Shown piece by piece: positions 42,552-52,414 of a stretch of 64,000 nucleotides of DNA. The position numbers and the translations under genes were made by a program. The notes under the pieces are model-generated. The model worked only from the letters and a program-made list of their open reading frames with translations. It was not told the origin of the DNA and did no database searches. Source of the DNA: Paenibacillus lacisoli (GTDB lineage: Bacteria > Bacillota > Bacilli > Paenibacillales > Paenibacillaceae). The stretch covers positions 124,001-188,000 of the forward strand of contig NZ_JAUQTB010000001.1 of assembly GCF_030580655.1 (NCBI RefSeq), read 5' to 3'. Positions within the stretch are counted from its first letter, which is position 1. Every line of letters begins with the position of its first letter.

Positions 42552-45248
42552 TTATCTTCCATTTCCGTTCCCGTTTCCATTACCATTACCTCTATTGCCG
42601 CTTCCGGCATCCGTACCTGTCCCGCTGTCCGTGGTCCCATCTTCCGGTGAGACCGTTCCCGGTACCGTCACAGGCTGGCTGATACCTTGCTGTCCAGTAG
42701 TGTCGCCTTGGGCTGGATCGTCTCCGCTGGTGTCACTGGATCCGCCAGTCGGGGTATCGCTGCCGTTGTTCTGGCCGTTCCCACTGTCAGGTGGTGTTGT
42801 TCCGGTGTCCGTACCGGAACCGCTATTCGGTGTACCGGAATTATCCCCACCGTTGCCCAGACCGTTATTCCCGTTATCCTGAGGAACAGTTCCTTGGTAC
42901 GTTCCGTCTCCATCTTCCGGAGTCGTTACATCCCCAGGAACGGGTTCCTGCTGTTCAGGCGGAGGTGTTACCTCTGCAGCGTCAATGGTAACAGAAACTG
43001 TATTGGACGGCTGCGATTCTTCCCCGGTGATTCCCGAGTACGCAGTGACGTAGTATTCATAGGTTAACCCCGCCATTGCCGCCTGATCGTCTGCACCTGT
43101 CGTTGCAACCCCGTCAATAATCGGCGTAAAGGAGCTCTCTGAGCTTTCCTTACGATAGACCCGGTATAAGACGTTGCTGCCTTCAGCAGGATTCCAGGAT
43201 AGCGATACGGTCTGCGTATCCATACTATAGGATCCGGTCAGGCCGCCAGGTGTACCCAGTGCAGCAGGTTCTTCCTCCTGAGGAGGCTGCTCCTTCACCG
43301 GTTCATCTTCCTCAAGGCCTTTCGGCTTTTTAAAGTCGGTCACCTCATGACCTTGAAGTGCCTCCTGCATAACCCGTGCGAAGAAGGCCGCCGATAACGA
43401 ACTGCTTCGTTTCAGCAAGTGGTCTTTATCCGGCTTGTCATATCCCATCCAGACGGCACCCGTCCATTCCGGTGTATAGCCTACAAACCAGACGTCACGG
43501 TTCGAGCTGTTGCCTTCAATGCCGCTCTGTGTTGTACCTGTCTTACCCGCAACCGGCCAGTCAATCTGAGCCTTTTTACCGGTACCGCTGGTCACAACAT
43601 TTTGCATCATTTCCGTCATTTCATAGGCTGTTTTCTCTTTCATTACGCGCTTGAGATCGCTGGTATGCTCGAACTGGGTTTTACCGTTCGAATCATCAAT
43701 TCTACGGATCGAATACGCGGTCTGGAACTGACCATCGTTGCCAAAAGCGCTAAATGCCTGCGCCATTTCAAGGGTGTTCGTACCCTGGCTGAGACCACCA
43801 AGTGCAATGGCAAGACTTTGATCCTCTGGCCCCAGCTTAATGCCGAGCTTCTCGGCAAAGGCGACCCCTGTCTTGACTCCGATCTGATTCAGCAGCCATA
43901 CTGCCGGAATATTCTCCGATTTGGTAATTGCGTCGGTCATACTGATCGTCTTGGAATAACCATGCAGGTTCCGCGGACTGTATTTGCCAAAGCTCTGGCG
44001 CTCGTTACTGAGCGGTGTATCCATCGTGAACTCACCAGAGTCTAGCGCTGGCGCATAGGATACGATCGGTTTGAAAGCAGAGCCTGGCTGACGGCGGCTG
44101 TTCAATCGGCTGTAACCGCCGCGCTGATAATCGCGACCGCCCATTAATGCCACAAGACCGCCGTTGGTATGATCCATGATGACCATAGAGGCCTGCACCT
44201 GCTGATCGTCCTTGCTCTTCTCGAACAGGCTGTCATCTGCAAAAGCTTTCTCCATTGCCGTTTGAGCCTGCACATCCAGCGTTGTATAAATTTTATAGCC
44301 GCCAATGTTCAGGTCGTCTCCACTGAGTCCGTATTGGCTCTCCGCCTCATCCATAACATAGTCGATGAACGCCTGATGCTTCTGCTGCTTCTTAGGCGCC
44401 TTATACTGATAATTGATCGCTTTGGCTTCATCCATCTGTGCTTTGGTGATATAGCCCTGCTCATACATCAGCTGCAGAACAACCCCGCGCCGCTCCTTGG
44501 AATCATTCGGATTACTGGCCGGATTGTATTTGGACGGCCCTTTCGGAATCGCTGCCAGTGTAGCAATCTGCCACAGCTTTAACTGCTTCAGGTCCGACAC
44601 GCCAAAATACCCTTCTGCAGCGGCTTTGACACCGTAGTAGGAATGGCCGAACCAGATCCGGTTCAGGTAAAGCGTCAGTATTTCTTCCTTGCTCATGTTC
44701 CGGTCCAGCGCTACCGCAATCGAAACCTCGGTTGCTTTGCGGAAGAACGTCTTGTCACGCGTCAGAAATAAGTTTTTCGCCAGCTGCTGTGTAATCGTAC
44801 TGCCGCCCTCTACCGCAGAACGTGCAACGACGTCCTTAACAGCTGCACGGCCGATGGACCACAAATCCACACCTTTGTGCTCATAAAAACGCTTATCCTC
44901 CGTTGCTACAAACGCATCCTTCAGCAGTTTCGGAATTTCATCCTCTGTAGCCGGATCACTCTTCTGAACAGAAAGCTCGCCAACCAGCTTGTCATTGCGG
45001 TCATAGACCTTGGACGTTTCGTTGACTGTAATTTTATCCTTGTTAGCCTGGTACATCCGTTCGCCGTTAATGACGACAAACAGATAACCGGCAATGCCGC
45101 AGAACACAGCAAACGCGATCGTAAAGAATAAAATCCATGCGACTCGCTTTCCGGTTAATTTCTTTTTCTTGTTGCCTGCGGGCTTTTCTTTGTTTTTGCC
45201 CGGCTTATTGTTGCGGTTGCCAGATCTCGACAGTGAATCGTTAGACAT
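42552..45248 (-). CDS. class A penicillin-binding protein (PBP1A type) with FN3 domain and Gly/Asn tail
   Basis: A bifunctional wall synthase of 898 residues. After a basic cytosolic start and one membrane helix (about 33-55) come a GT51 glycosyltransferase domain (ATEDKRFYEHKG, GGSTITQQLAKN) and a transpeptidase domain with Ser nucleophile in GSAFKP, SEN motif in TKSENIP and GKTGTTQ. Residues about 690-770 look like a fibronectin type III domain, and the last 110 residues are Gly/Asn/Thr/Asp-rich low complexity. The ATG at 45248 follows AGGGAG by 8 bases; the frame is open 22 codons upstream. Confidence 0.94.
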   Translation of the reverse strand: MSNDSLSRSGNRNNKPGKNKEKPAGNKKKKLTGKRVAWILFFTIAFAVFCGIAGYLFVVINGERMYQANKDKITVNETSKVYDRNDKLVGELSVQKSDPATEDEIPKLLKDAFVATEDKRFYEHKGVDLWSIGRAAVKDVVARSAVEGGSTITQQLAKNLFLTRDKTFFRKATEVSIAVALDRNMSKEEILTLYLNRIWFGHSYYGVKAAAEGYFGVSDLKQLKLWQIATLAAIPKGPSKYNPASNPNDSKERRGVVLQLMYEQGYITKAQMDEAKAINYQYKAPKKQQKHQAFIDYVMDEAESQYGLSGDDLNIGGYKIYTTLDVQAQTAMEKAFADDSLFEKSKDDQQVQASMVIMDHTNGGLVALMGGRDYQRGGYSRLNSRRQPGSAFKPIVSYAPALDSGEFTMDTPLSNERQSFGKYSPRNLHGYSKTISMTDAITKSENIPAVWLLNQIGVKTGVAFAEKLGIKLGPEDQSLAIALGGLSQGTNTLEMAQAFSAFGNDGQFQTAYSIRRIDDSNGKTQFEHTSDLKRVMKEKTAYEMTEMMQNVVTSGTGKKAQIDWPVAGKTGTTQSGIEGNSSNRDVWFVGYTPEWTGAVWMGYDKPDKDHLLKRSSSLSAAFFARVMQEALQGHEVTDFKKPKGLEEDEPVKEQPPQEEEPAALGTPGGLTGSYSMDTQTVSLSWNPAEGSNVLYRVYRKESSESSFTPIIDGVATTGADDQAAMAGLTYEYYVTAYSGITGEESQPSNTVSVTIDAAEVTPPPEQQEPVPGDVTTPEDGDGTYQGTVPQDNGNNGLGNGGDNSGTPNSGSGTDTGTTPPDSGNGQNNGSDTPTGGSSDTSGDDPAQGDTTGQQGISQPVTVPGTVSPEDGTTDSGTGTDAGSGNRGNGNGNGNGNGR

Positions 45249-45327
45249 TGCCGTGACTCCCTTTCGATGTTGAAGTAAGGTTCTCTCTCTGTTCTCTTTG
45301 GTTAAGCCTGCCAATTCTTGTACGTAA

Positions 45328-45353
45328 TGAAAAGAACAACCTGATCAAGGTTG
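45328..45353 (-). terminator. terminator after hfq
   Basis: Stem CAACCT/AGGTTG followed by TTCTTTTC on the minus strand, between hfq and the penicillin-binding protein gene. Confidence 0.6.
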
Positions 45354-45410
45354 CTCCGGCTCATTGCTATACACTTAAACGTGCTCATTCATGAGAAAGT
45401 TTCAATAATT

Positions 45411-45653
45411 TTAGGATTCCGTACTAGGCTCCTGCTGCATTAGCGAGACGTTACGCTGTGGAGTGAAGGTGGAGATTGCGTGTTTGTAAATCATTTGCTG
45501 ACGTCCATCGCTGTCGATGACAATCGTAAAATTGTCGAACGCTTTGATGGTGCCGCGCACCTGAAAACCGTTAACCAGATATACTGTCACAGGGATATTT
45601 TCTTTGCGCAACTGGTTTAGAAACGTATCTTGGATGTTAATGGACTTGTTCAT
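45411..45653 (-). CDS. hfq: RNA chaperone Hfq
   Basis: An 80-residue Sm-fold protein: [29 protein letters not shown] (Sm1, shown by its NGFQ turn) and the Sm2 motif IYKHAIST. Hfq rings bind small RNAs and mRNAs. The ATG at 45653 is used because the GGGGGT ribosome site lies 7 bases upstream; a longer TTG frame would swallow that site. It follows miaA by 19 bases, the usual order. Confidence 0.96.
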   Translation of the reverse strand: MNKSINIQDTFLNQLRKENIPVTVYLVNGFQVRGTIKAFDNFTIVIDSDGRQQMIYKHAISTFTPQRNVSLMQQEPSTES

Positions 45654-45671
45654 TAGCCGTACCCCCAATAA

Positions 45672-46655
45672 TCATTTGGATTGTTTTGAAGTATATTCAA
45701 GGTCTGTCCAAAACTTTCCTGCCACCAGATCACGGATTTTTGTGAAATGGTCAGAAAAATTTGCAGTATCCGTCACATCGATCCAATGGATATCCTTCAT
45801 GTGCCGGAACCAGGACAGCTGACGCTTGGCATATCTGCGAGTGTCACGCTTCAGCCATTCCACTGACGCCTCGTAGGACACCGAACCCTGCAAATAGGCC
45901 GCAATCTCTTTGTAGCCCAGACCTTGCATTGAAATATATTCAGTTTTCACACCGCGTTCCAGCAGGGAAGCCACTTCTTCAACAAGTCCTTGCTGCAGCA
46001 TTTCATCAATACGGTCTTCTATACGGTTATATAGCATTTGCCTATCCATTGTCAAACCGATCAGACACAAGTCGTACGGAGACTCTTTCTTCTGGGCAGC
46101 CAGCTGAGAGGACAGGGTCGTCCCGCTCACATGATAAATCTCCATAGCACGAATGACGCGCCGTTGATCATTGGGGTGAAGGCGGTTCGCACTTGTCGGA
46201 TCAATGGTTCGCAGACGGTCATGAAGAGCTTGAGCCCCATGTTCAAGAGCAAACTGCTCCAGTTCTCTGCGGTAATCATCATCAGCTCCCACTTCCGAGA
46301 ACTGGAATTCGTAACAGACGGACTCGACATACAAACCGGTACCGCCAACGATAAAAGGGAGCTTGCCCCGCTGGGTAATTTCCGGAATGAGACGGCGGCA
46401 CTCCTCCTGGAAAGCGGCAACGGAAAATGGAAAATCCGGCTCGTGGATATCTATGAGATGATGCGGGATCCCCTGCATCTCTTCTGGTTTGATTTTAGCT
46501 GTTCCAATGTCCATATGTCTGTAGACCTGCATGGAGTCACCGGAAATAATTTCACAATTAAATTCTCGGGCAAGCTCAATGCTCATTCGTGTCTTGCCAA
46601 TGGCCGTCGGTCCGACCAGGACGAGCAGCTTGGGTTTAGTTAAGGCGGTCAACAT
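45672..46655 (-). CDS. miaA: tRNA dimethylallyltransferase
   Basis: Adds the isopentenyl group to A37 of tRNAs that read UNN codons. The 327-residue protein has P-loop GPTAIGKTR at about 15-23, SGDSMQVYRHMDIGTAK, HHLIDIHEPD, FIVGGTGLYV and RYAKRQLSWFR. Its start overlaps the upstream methyltransferase gene by 20 bases. Confidence 0.97.
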   Translation of the reverse strand: MLTALTKPKLLVLVGPTAIGKTRMSIELAREFNCEIISGDSMQVYRHMDIGTAKIKPEEMQGIPHHLIDIHEPDFPFSVAAFQEECRRLIPEITQRGKLPFIVGGTGLYVESVCYEFQFSEVGADDDYRRELEQFALEHGAQALHDRLRTIDPTSANRLHPNDQRRVIRAMEIYHVSGTTLSSQLAAQKKESPYDLCLIGLTMDRQMLYNRIEDRIDEMLQQGLVEEVASLLERGVKTEYISMQGLGYKEIAAYLQGSVSYEASVEWLKRDTRRYAKRQLSWFRHMKDIHWIDVTDTANFSDHFTKIRDLVAGKFWTDLEYTSKQSK

Positions 46656-47424
46656 GAATCACTCCGTATATCGTTTTGGTCTGGCCGCGTTCCACCTTGG
46701 TGAAGCCCAGTCTTGCAAACTCTGTACTGTCCCGTTTTTCCTTGAGCACTACCGTTTTGCGTGCGACACGGCAGGCTTCCCGGATACTTTCCTCAGCGAG
46801 GGCTTCCGGATTGGCGAACATGCGCAGCGGGCTGATCGAGCTGGAATCGAGGATCGGGTCACGGAACATAGGGTCAAAGTATATCACGTCCGCGCTGCGG
46901 TCCGGCATTTCGCGCAGGATATCCAGATGCTCCGATCTGTGGAGCTCGATGCGCGACAATGCCTCATCGACCGCCTGCAGCCCTGAACGATAATACGACA
47001 TCCCTTCTTTTAACAAAGCATATAATGATTCCGAGCTTTCGATAGCGATGACCTTACCGTCACGGCCTGTACCTACGCTGAACAGCAGGGAATCCGTTCC
47101 CAGCCCTGCTGTACAGTCCAGCACTGTGTCGCCAGGCTCCAGCCTGGCTGCCTCCAGCATCGGGTCCTGCTCTCCTTTGAGAATACGCTTGGCACGTATA
47201 AACCCCATGCTCGGATGGAACGTAAGCGGATCCTGACCAGGACGAACCAGCCTAGCCCCGTTCTGGATGACGACAATGACATCCTGCTCACCGCCGCTGC
47301 GCTGTACCAGCTTGCCAAGTGACATGCCTCTGCGCGGAACATAACAGGACCCGGTATGCTCCGCCAGAGACGCTGCCCTTTTGAACAATTCAGGGTTGTC
47401 CGTATCCCCTGTAGTAATTAACAT
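46636..47424 (-). CDS. RsmJ-like SAM-dependent methyltransferase
   Basis: A 262-residue class I methyltransferase: SAM loop VLDCTAGLGTDSLLF, catalytic-type motif VIYFDPMFRDP. Both match the RsmJ/SAM_MT family that methylates guanosine in 16S rRNA in Escherichia; whether the target is the same here is not known. The N-terminal 90 residues form a separate domain. GGAGGAAAAT precedes the ATG. Confidence 0.85.
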   Translation of the reverse strand: MLITTGDTDNPELFKRAASLAEHTGSCYVPRRGMSLGKLVQRSGGEQDVIVVIQNGARLVRPGQDPLTFHPSMGFIRAKRILKGEQDPMLEAARLEPGDTVLDCTAGLGTDSLLFSVGTGRDGKVIAIESSESLYALLKEGMSYYRSGLQAVDEALSRIELHRSEHLDILREMPDRSADVIYFDPMFRDPILDSSSISPLRMFANPEALAEESIREACRVARKTVVLKEKRDSTEFARLGFTKVERGQTKTIYGVIHVDRLN

Positions 47425-47482
47425 ATTTTCCTCCGATGTCTTGCATATTCATGTAAGGGCGTATTCAGATATGGCAATGAAA

Positions 47483-49483
47483 TTACATTACTCGTTTAAA
47501 CAATTTTTCCAGATCGTAGCTGGAGAAAGAAACAACAATAGGTCTTCCGTGCGGACAAGTATAGGGCTGTCTGCACGCGGCAAGACGATCCAGCAGGACT
47601 TCAGATTCATGCTCGGTCAGCTTCTGGTTGGCCTTAATTGAGGCCCGGCAGGAGCAGAGAATGGAGGCTTTTTCACGCAGCTTGGCCAAATCTATTGCCC
47701 GTTCACTCAGCACCCACTCCGCCATTTCTTCAATGATATCCTGCTCTTCTCCCTTAGGGAACCAATATGGATAGGAACTGACGCGGAAGGTCTGGCCGCC
47801 AAAATGCTCCAGATATACCCCTGCCTGTTCAAACCACTGCAGCCGCTCCTTCAGCTTCTCTGACTCTGACGGCGTAAATTCCAATGTAATTGGAAGCAGC
47901 AGCTCCTGGGAAATTTCCGCAGGCTTGCCGAACTTCTCGTAATAAAATTCATAATTAATCCGTTCATGCGCCGCATGCTGGTCAATCAGATACAAGCCGT
48001 CTTCATTCTGGGCGATCAAGTACGTTCCATGATGCTGGCCGATCACTGTCATCTGAGGGAAAGCCGGCAGTTCTGGTGCAGGACTCGCCAAAATCTCAAG
48101 CTGCTGACGGCTGAGTGCCGCGCCGGAGCCTCGCTCTTGGACATAGGAGTTCTGCTCTCTACGTTCACGCGGTTCTTTCGTCTCCGTCTGATACGAAGCT
48201 GCCGCCGCACTTTCCTTTACGGATGTATCCCAGGATTGCTGTGGTCTTGGATCCGGATTCTGCGGCTTCGTCCACTCCCGCCGGGGCACAGACCCCGTAG
48301 AGAACTGTTCGGCCTGGTGAGATGACGGAACGTTATTCATGCTGCCGGAATCTGCTGAAGGCGGATTGGAATCCCGCTTCTCCAGTTCAGGCTGTGAACT
48401 CGGGGCCGCTTTTTTATCAAAATGAAACTGTTCCTGAATAAATGATTTGCTGTCACTGCGCCCGAGACTTTGCTTGACGACCTTAGGAATCAGCACCTGG
48501 CGCTGCAGCAGTTCCTTAACGCTCTCCTCTACAAAGGCATACAGCTCCTGCTCTTTGCTGAAGCGCACTTCCAGCTTCGCCGGATGGACATTCACATCCA
48601 CCAGGGACGGATGCATCTCGAGCTGCATAACAACAAGCGGGTAACGGTTGATCGGCAGTAATGTATGATAGGCTTTAAGGATAGCCTGGTTCAAGCCGTA
48701 ATTTCTGACAAACCGCCCGTTAATAATCGTCGACATGGCATTGCGGTTGGACCGGGTCCATTCCGGCAGACTGACAAAACCGCCAATCCGGTAATCCAGA
48801 CTTTCCGCTTCAAGCTGAAGCATGCTCTTGGCCGCAGAAGTTCCATATATAGCAGCAATGACCTGCAGCAGGTCACCATTCCCCATGGTCTGAAGCAGCG
48901 TGTTGCCGTTATGCCTGAGAGTAAAGGCAATCTCGGGATGCGACATGGCCATCCGGTACATAACATCTGAGATGTGGCCCAGCTCGGTCTGAATGGTCTT
49001 CATATATTTAAGCCTTGCCGGCGTGTTGTAAAACAATTCCTTCACTGTAAAATCTGTGCCGCGGCGCCCTGCCGCATCTTCGTGGGTCTGCAGGCGGCCG
49101 CCTTCAATGACGATCCGGCGGGCCTGGCCGTCTTCAGCATCCGAGGTAAGCAGCTCCACCTTGGATACAGCTGCAATACTTGGCAGCGCCTCCCCTCGAA
49201 AACCCAAACTGGTTATCTGGAAAAGGTCGCGTCCATGTGTAATTTTGCTGGTAGCATGACGATAAAAAGCAGTCTCGACATCATCAGGATGAATACCTTC
49301 GCCGTTATCAACGACCCGGATACTCATCAGCCCGCCTTCCTCAACGTGGACATCAACCCGTGTGCTTCCTGCATCAATGGCATTCTCCACCAGCTCTTTG
49401 ACTACAGAAGACGGCCGTTCCACGACCTCGCCTGCTGCAATCTGGTTGGCGATATGCTCGTCTAATACCTGAACTTTGGCCAT
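47483..49483 (-). CDS. mutL: DNA mismatch repair protein MutL
   Basis: A 666-residue GHKL ATPase/endonuclease. The N-terminal domain has ANQIAAGEVVERPSSVVKEL, DNGEGI and TSLGFRGEAL. A Gln/Ser/Pro-rich linker (about 345-460) leads to the C-terminal endonuclease domain with LIDQHAAHERINYE, and the zinc-site motif YTCPHGRP. The nicking motif DQHAxxE is intact, as expected in bacteria that lack MutH. It lies 35 bases after mutS. Confidence 0.97.
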   Translation of the reverse strand: MAKVQVLDEHIANQIAAGEVVERPSSVVKELVENAIDAGSTRVDVHVEEGGLMSIRVVDNGEGIHPDDVETAFYRHATSKITHGRDLFQITSLGFRGEALPSIAAVSKVELLTSDAEDGQARRIVIEGGRLQTHEDAAGRRGTDFTVKELFYNTPARLKYMKTIQTELGHISDVMYRMAMSHPEIAFTLRHNGNTLLQTMGNGDLLQVIAAIYGTSAAKSMLQLEAESLDYRIGGFVSLPEWTRSNRNAMSTIINGRFVRNYGLNQAILKAYHTLLPINRYPLVVMQLEMHPSLVDVNVHPAKLEVRFSKEQELYAFVEESVKELLQRQVLIPKVVKQSLGRSDSKSFIQEQFHFDKKAAPSSQPELEKRDSNPPSADSGSMNNVPSSHQAEQFSTGSVPRREWTKPQNPDPRPQQSWDTSVKESAAAASYQTETKEPRERREQNSYVQERGSGAALSRQQLEILASPAPELPAFPQMTVIGQHHGTYLIAQNEDGLYLIDQHAAHERINYEFYYEKFGKPAEISQELLLPITLEFTPSESEKLKERLQWFEQAGVYLEHFGGQTFRVSSYPYWFPKGEEQDIIEEMAEWVLSERAIDLAKLREKASILCSCRASIKANQKLTEHESEVLLDRLAACRQPYTCPHGRPIVVSFSSYDLEKLFKRVM

Positions 49484-49518
49484 AACGTCTCCTTTCCGAA
49501 TCGGCTCTAACAGCCTTC

Positions 49519-52239
49519 TTACAGATCCCGTGCTCTCATCTTCAGATCATTAAGCAGCTGCATAGCCTGCAGCGGTGTCATGTTCATCATATCCACCTGC
49601 TTGACTTCCTTGATAATCTCTTCTAACAGCGGATTACGAGCTTCAGATACATGGACTGCAGCAGGCGCAGCCGACTCCAGAGTCCCTGGTTCAGATTCAT
49701 CAAACATGGACAGTTGAATAATGTCGGATCCCTTCTGTATCCGTTCGATTTGATCCATCTTTTCACTGGGCTCCATCTGTTCAGGCTGCGCAGCCTCTGT
49801 CCGTCCCCTTACCGGCTGTAACCGATCCGAGCCTCCGGCAATCTGGGCTGTTACTTCTTCCAGCTGCTGGAGCAGTCCATTCGCCCGGTCAATGATGACT
49901 TCAGGCAGGCCGGCCAGACGGGCACAGTAGATGCCGTAGCTGCTGCTTGCTGCACCGGGAATCAGCTTGCGCAGGAAATTGACCTTGTCACCGCTCTCCT
50001 GAACAGCCATGGAATAATTTGAGAGAGACGGCAGGCTGTCTTCCAAATGGGCCAGTTCGTGAAAATGAGTGGATACCAGCGCTTTACAGCCGATCGTCCC
50101 GTGTACATATTCGATAACCGCCTGTGCGATAGCCATGCCTTCACTGGTTGATGTGCCCCGTCCAAGTTCGTCGATAATAATCAGACTTCGGGGTGTTGCC
50201 TTTTCGGTCATAACCTGAATATCCGCCATCTCGACCATAAATGTACTCTGGCCGCCGATCAGGTCATCCGCTGCCCCAATCCGGGTGAATATCCGGTCCA
50301 TGATCGGCACCTCGGCCCGATCAGCCGGTACAAAGCAGCCGATCTGCGCCATGATCGAAATAAGCGCAACCTGTCTCATATACGTACTTTTCCCTGCCAT
50401 GTTAGGACCTGTAATGAGCAGAATATGGGCATGATCCTTTTCCAGTGCGGTTCCATTGGATATAAAAGCCCCGTCCTTCATCACGGATTCCACTACAGGA
50501 TGGCGTCCCTGCTCGATCACCAGATCGTAACCATCACTCAGAGCCGGCTTAACGAACCCTCGTTCTGCACTGACAGCCGCCAGAGACTGATAAACATCAA
50601 TCTCGGCCACCTGCTCTGCCAGCTTCTGCAGCCGCTGAATTTCATTATTTAGCATACTCCGCAGCTCGGTGAACAGGCTGTATTCAAGGTCCACCATTTT
50701 CTCCTCGGCTTCCAGAATCAAGGCTTCCTTCTCTTTCAATTCAGGCGTAATAAACCGCTCCGCATTGGCGAGTGTCTGCTTGCGTTCATAACGCCCTTCC
50801 GGAAGCGAAGATAGATTCGATCGTGTAACTTCAATGTAATAACCAAACACTTTGTTATATCCGATCTTGAGGGAACGGATCCCGGTCGTCTCGCGCTCAC
50901 GCGCTTCAAGCTCCGCAATCCAGCGTTTACCGTTGATACTGGCTTCCTTCAGCTGATCCAGATAATCATGATAACCCAGCTTAATAATGTTTCCATCCCT
51001 TACGGAGACAGGAGGCTCATCAACAATCGCCTGATCGATAGATTCGCACAGATCTGCACACTCATCCAGCTCGTCCGCAATCCGCTGCAGTGTCTCGGAC
51101 GGCGAGGTTGTGCACAGTTCCTTCAATGCCGGTATTCTTGAGAGGGACAGCTTCAGGGCGATCAGGTCCCGGGCATTCGCATTGCCGAAGGCAATCCGGC
51201 CAACCAGGCGTTCCAGATCATATATTTCCTTCAGCTGCTCTCGGATATCTTCACGCAGAATAAACTGGTTGTACAGCTTGTCTACCGCTTCCAGCCGGGC
51301 TTCAATCGCCGAACGGGTCAGCAGCGGCTTGTCGATCCAGCGGCGCAGCAGGCGGCCGCCCATCGAGGTTTCGGTCTGGTCCAGGAGCCATAGAAGCGAT
51401 CCCTTCTTGGAGCGCTCCCGTACAGTCTCAACGAGCTCCAGATTACGCCGGGTGAACGGATCAAGGATCATAAAATGATCCGGCTCATATGTCTCAATAT
51501 GGGTCAGCTGACCCAAAGAGCGCTTCTGTGTTTCACTTAGATAACCGATCAGCTTCGAGACATTAACCTGACGTTCCCGGCTGAGCCGTGCCCAGGCAGC
51601 AGCGCCGAACTGACTCTGGACGAGATCGTCCTTATGCTTGTCCCAAACCGTGAAGAGGACCTTGCGTCCGAGCGGTACCATCTCGGCTCCAATAAGATCC
51701 AGCAGATGGCCGTCACCGATAATCTCAGAAGGCTCGTAGATGTTAATTTCGTCTTTCAGCCATTCCTTGGAGTAAAGAACCGACGTGGCATACAATTCTC
51801 CTGTCGACAAATCACATGCCGAGAGCGCAAGCATCCCGTCCGTCTCAGATACACAGACCATGTAGTTGTTGGATTTGTCCCCGAGCGTCTTGCCCTCCAT
51901 GACAGTTCCAGGCGTAATGACACGGACAATATCACGGCGGACCATGCCTTTGGTCGCTGCCGGATCATCCAGCTGCTCACAAATTGCAACCTTATAGCCC
52001 TTCTCAATCAGACGCTGAATATAATTCTCGGCAGAGTGGTAAGGCACCCCGCACATTGGAATTTTCTCGTCACCGCCGCCGGCACGTCCAGTTAGCGTAA
52101 TCTCCAGTTCCTTGGAAGCCAGCAGGGCATCATCAAAAAATAATTCATAAAAATCACCGAGGCGGAAGAACAAAAAGGCATCCTTCGCCTGCTCTTTGAC
52201 AGCTAAATATTGTTGAATCATAGGCGTGTATGTAGCCAT
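49519..52239 (-). CDS. mutS: DNA mismatch repair protein MutS
   Basis: A 906-residue mismatch sensor. The mismatch-contacting Phe-x-Glu is FYELFFDDA near residue 30; the ATPase has Walker A GPNMAGKST, LIIIDELGRGTST and STHFHELAHL. A linker rich in Glu/Gln (about 810-860) precedes the C-terminal tetramerisation stretch. It follows the amidoligase gene after a terminator, so it should have its own promoter in 52240-52386. Confidence 0.97.
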   Translation of the reverse strand: MATYTPMIQQYLAVKEQAKDAFLFFRLGDFYELFFDDALLASKELEITLTGRAGGGDEKIPMCGVPYHSAENYIQRLIEKGYKVAICEQLDDPAATKGMVRRDIVRVITPGTVMEGKTLGDKSNNYMVCVSETDGMLALSACDLSTGELYATSVLYSKEWLKDEINIYEPSEIIGDGHLLDLIGAEMVPLGRKVLFTVWDKHKDDLVQSQFGAAAWARLSRERQVNVSKLIGYLSETQKRSLGQLTHIETYEPDHFMILDPFTRRNLELVETVRERSKKGSLLWLLDQTETSMGGRLLRRWIDKPLLTRSAIEARLEAVDKLYNQFILREDIREQLKEIYDLERLVGRIAFGNANARDLIALKLSLSRIPALKELCTTSPSETLQRIADELDECADLCESIDQAIVDEPPVSVRDGNIIKLGYHDYLDQLKEASINGKRWIAELEARERETTGIRSLKIGYNKVFGYYIEVTRSNLSSLPEGRYERKQTLANAERFITPELKEKEALILEAEEKMVDLEYSLFTELRSMLNNEIQRLQKLAEQVAEIDVYQSLAAVSAERGFVKPALSDGYDLVIEQGRHPVVESVMKDGAFISNGTALEKDHAHILLITGPNMAGKSTYMRQVALISIMAQIGCFVPADRAEVPIMDRIFTRIGAADDLIGGQSTFMVEMADIQVMTEKATPRSLIIIDELGRGTSTSEGMAIAQAVIEYVHGTIGCKALVSTHFHELAHLEDSLPSLSNYSMAVQESGDKVNFLRKLIPGAASSSYGIYCARLAGLPEVIIDRANGLLQQLEEVTAQIAGGSDRLQPVRGRTEAAQPEQMEPSEKMDQIERIQKGSDIIQLSMFDESEPGTLESAAPAAVHVSEARNPLLEEIIKEVKQVDMMNMTPLQAMQLLNDLKMRARDL

Positions 52240-52386
52240 GAGTTACCCTCCAAATCGAATACAGGCGCCGGCTGCCCATCAGCTGCAGCAGCTGGCCAAT
52301 TGTAAAACAGCTTATTTTGCTCTGTCTTTCACTGAGAACACCAGATCTCTATTATAACAAAAACTATTACAAAAACGGCAATAGCA

Positions 52387-52414
52387 AAAAACGGCCGCTG
52401 CTCAAGGGCCGGTT
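52387..52414 (-). terminator. terminator overlapping the amidoligase stop
   Basis: Stem AACCGGCC/GGCCGTT with a loop of about ten bases, then six T's on the minus strand. The arms include the final codons. Confidence 0.65.
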
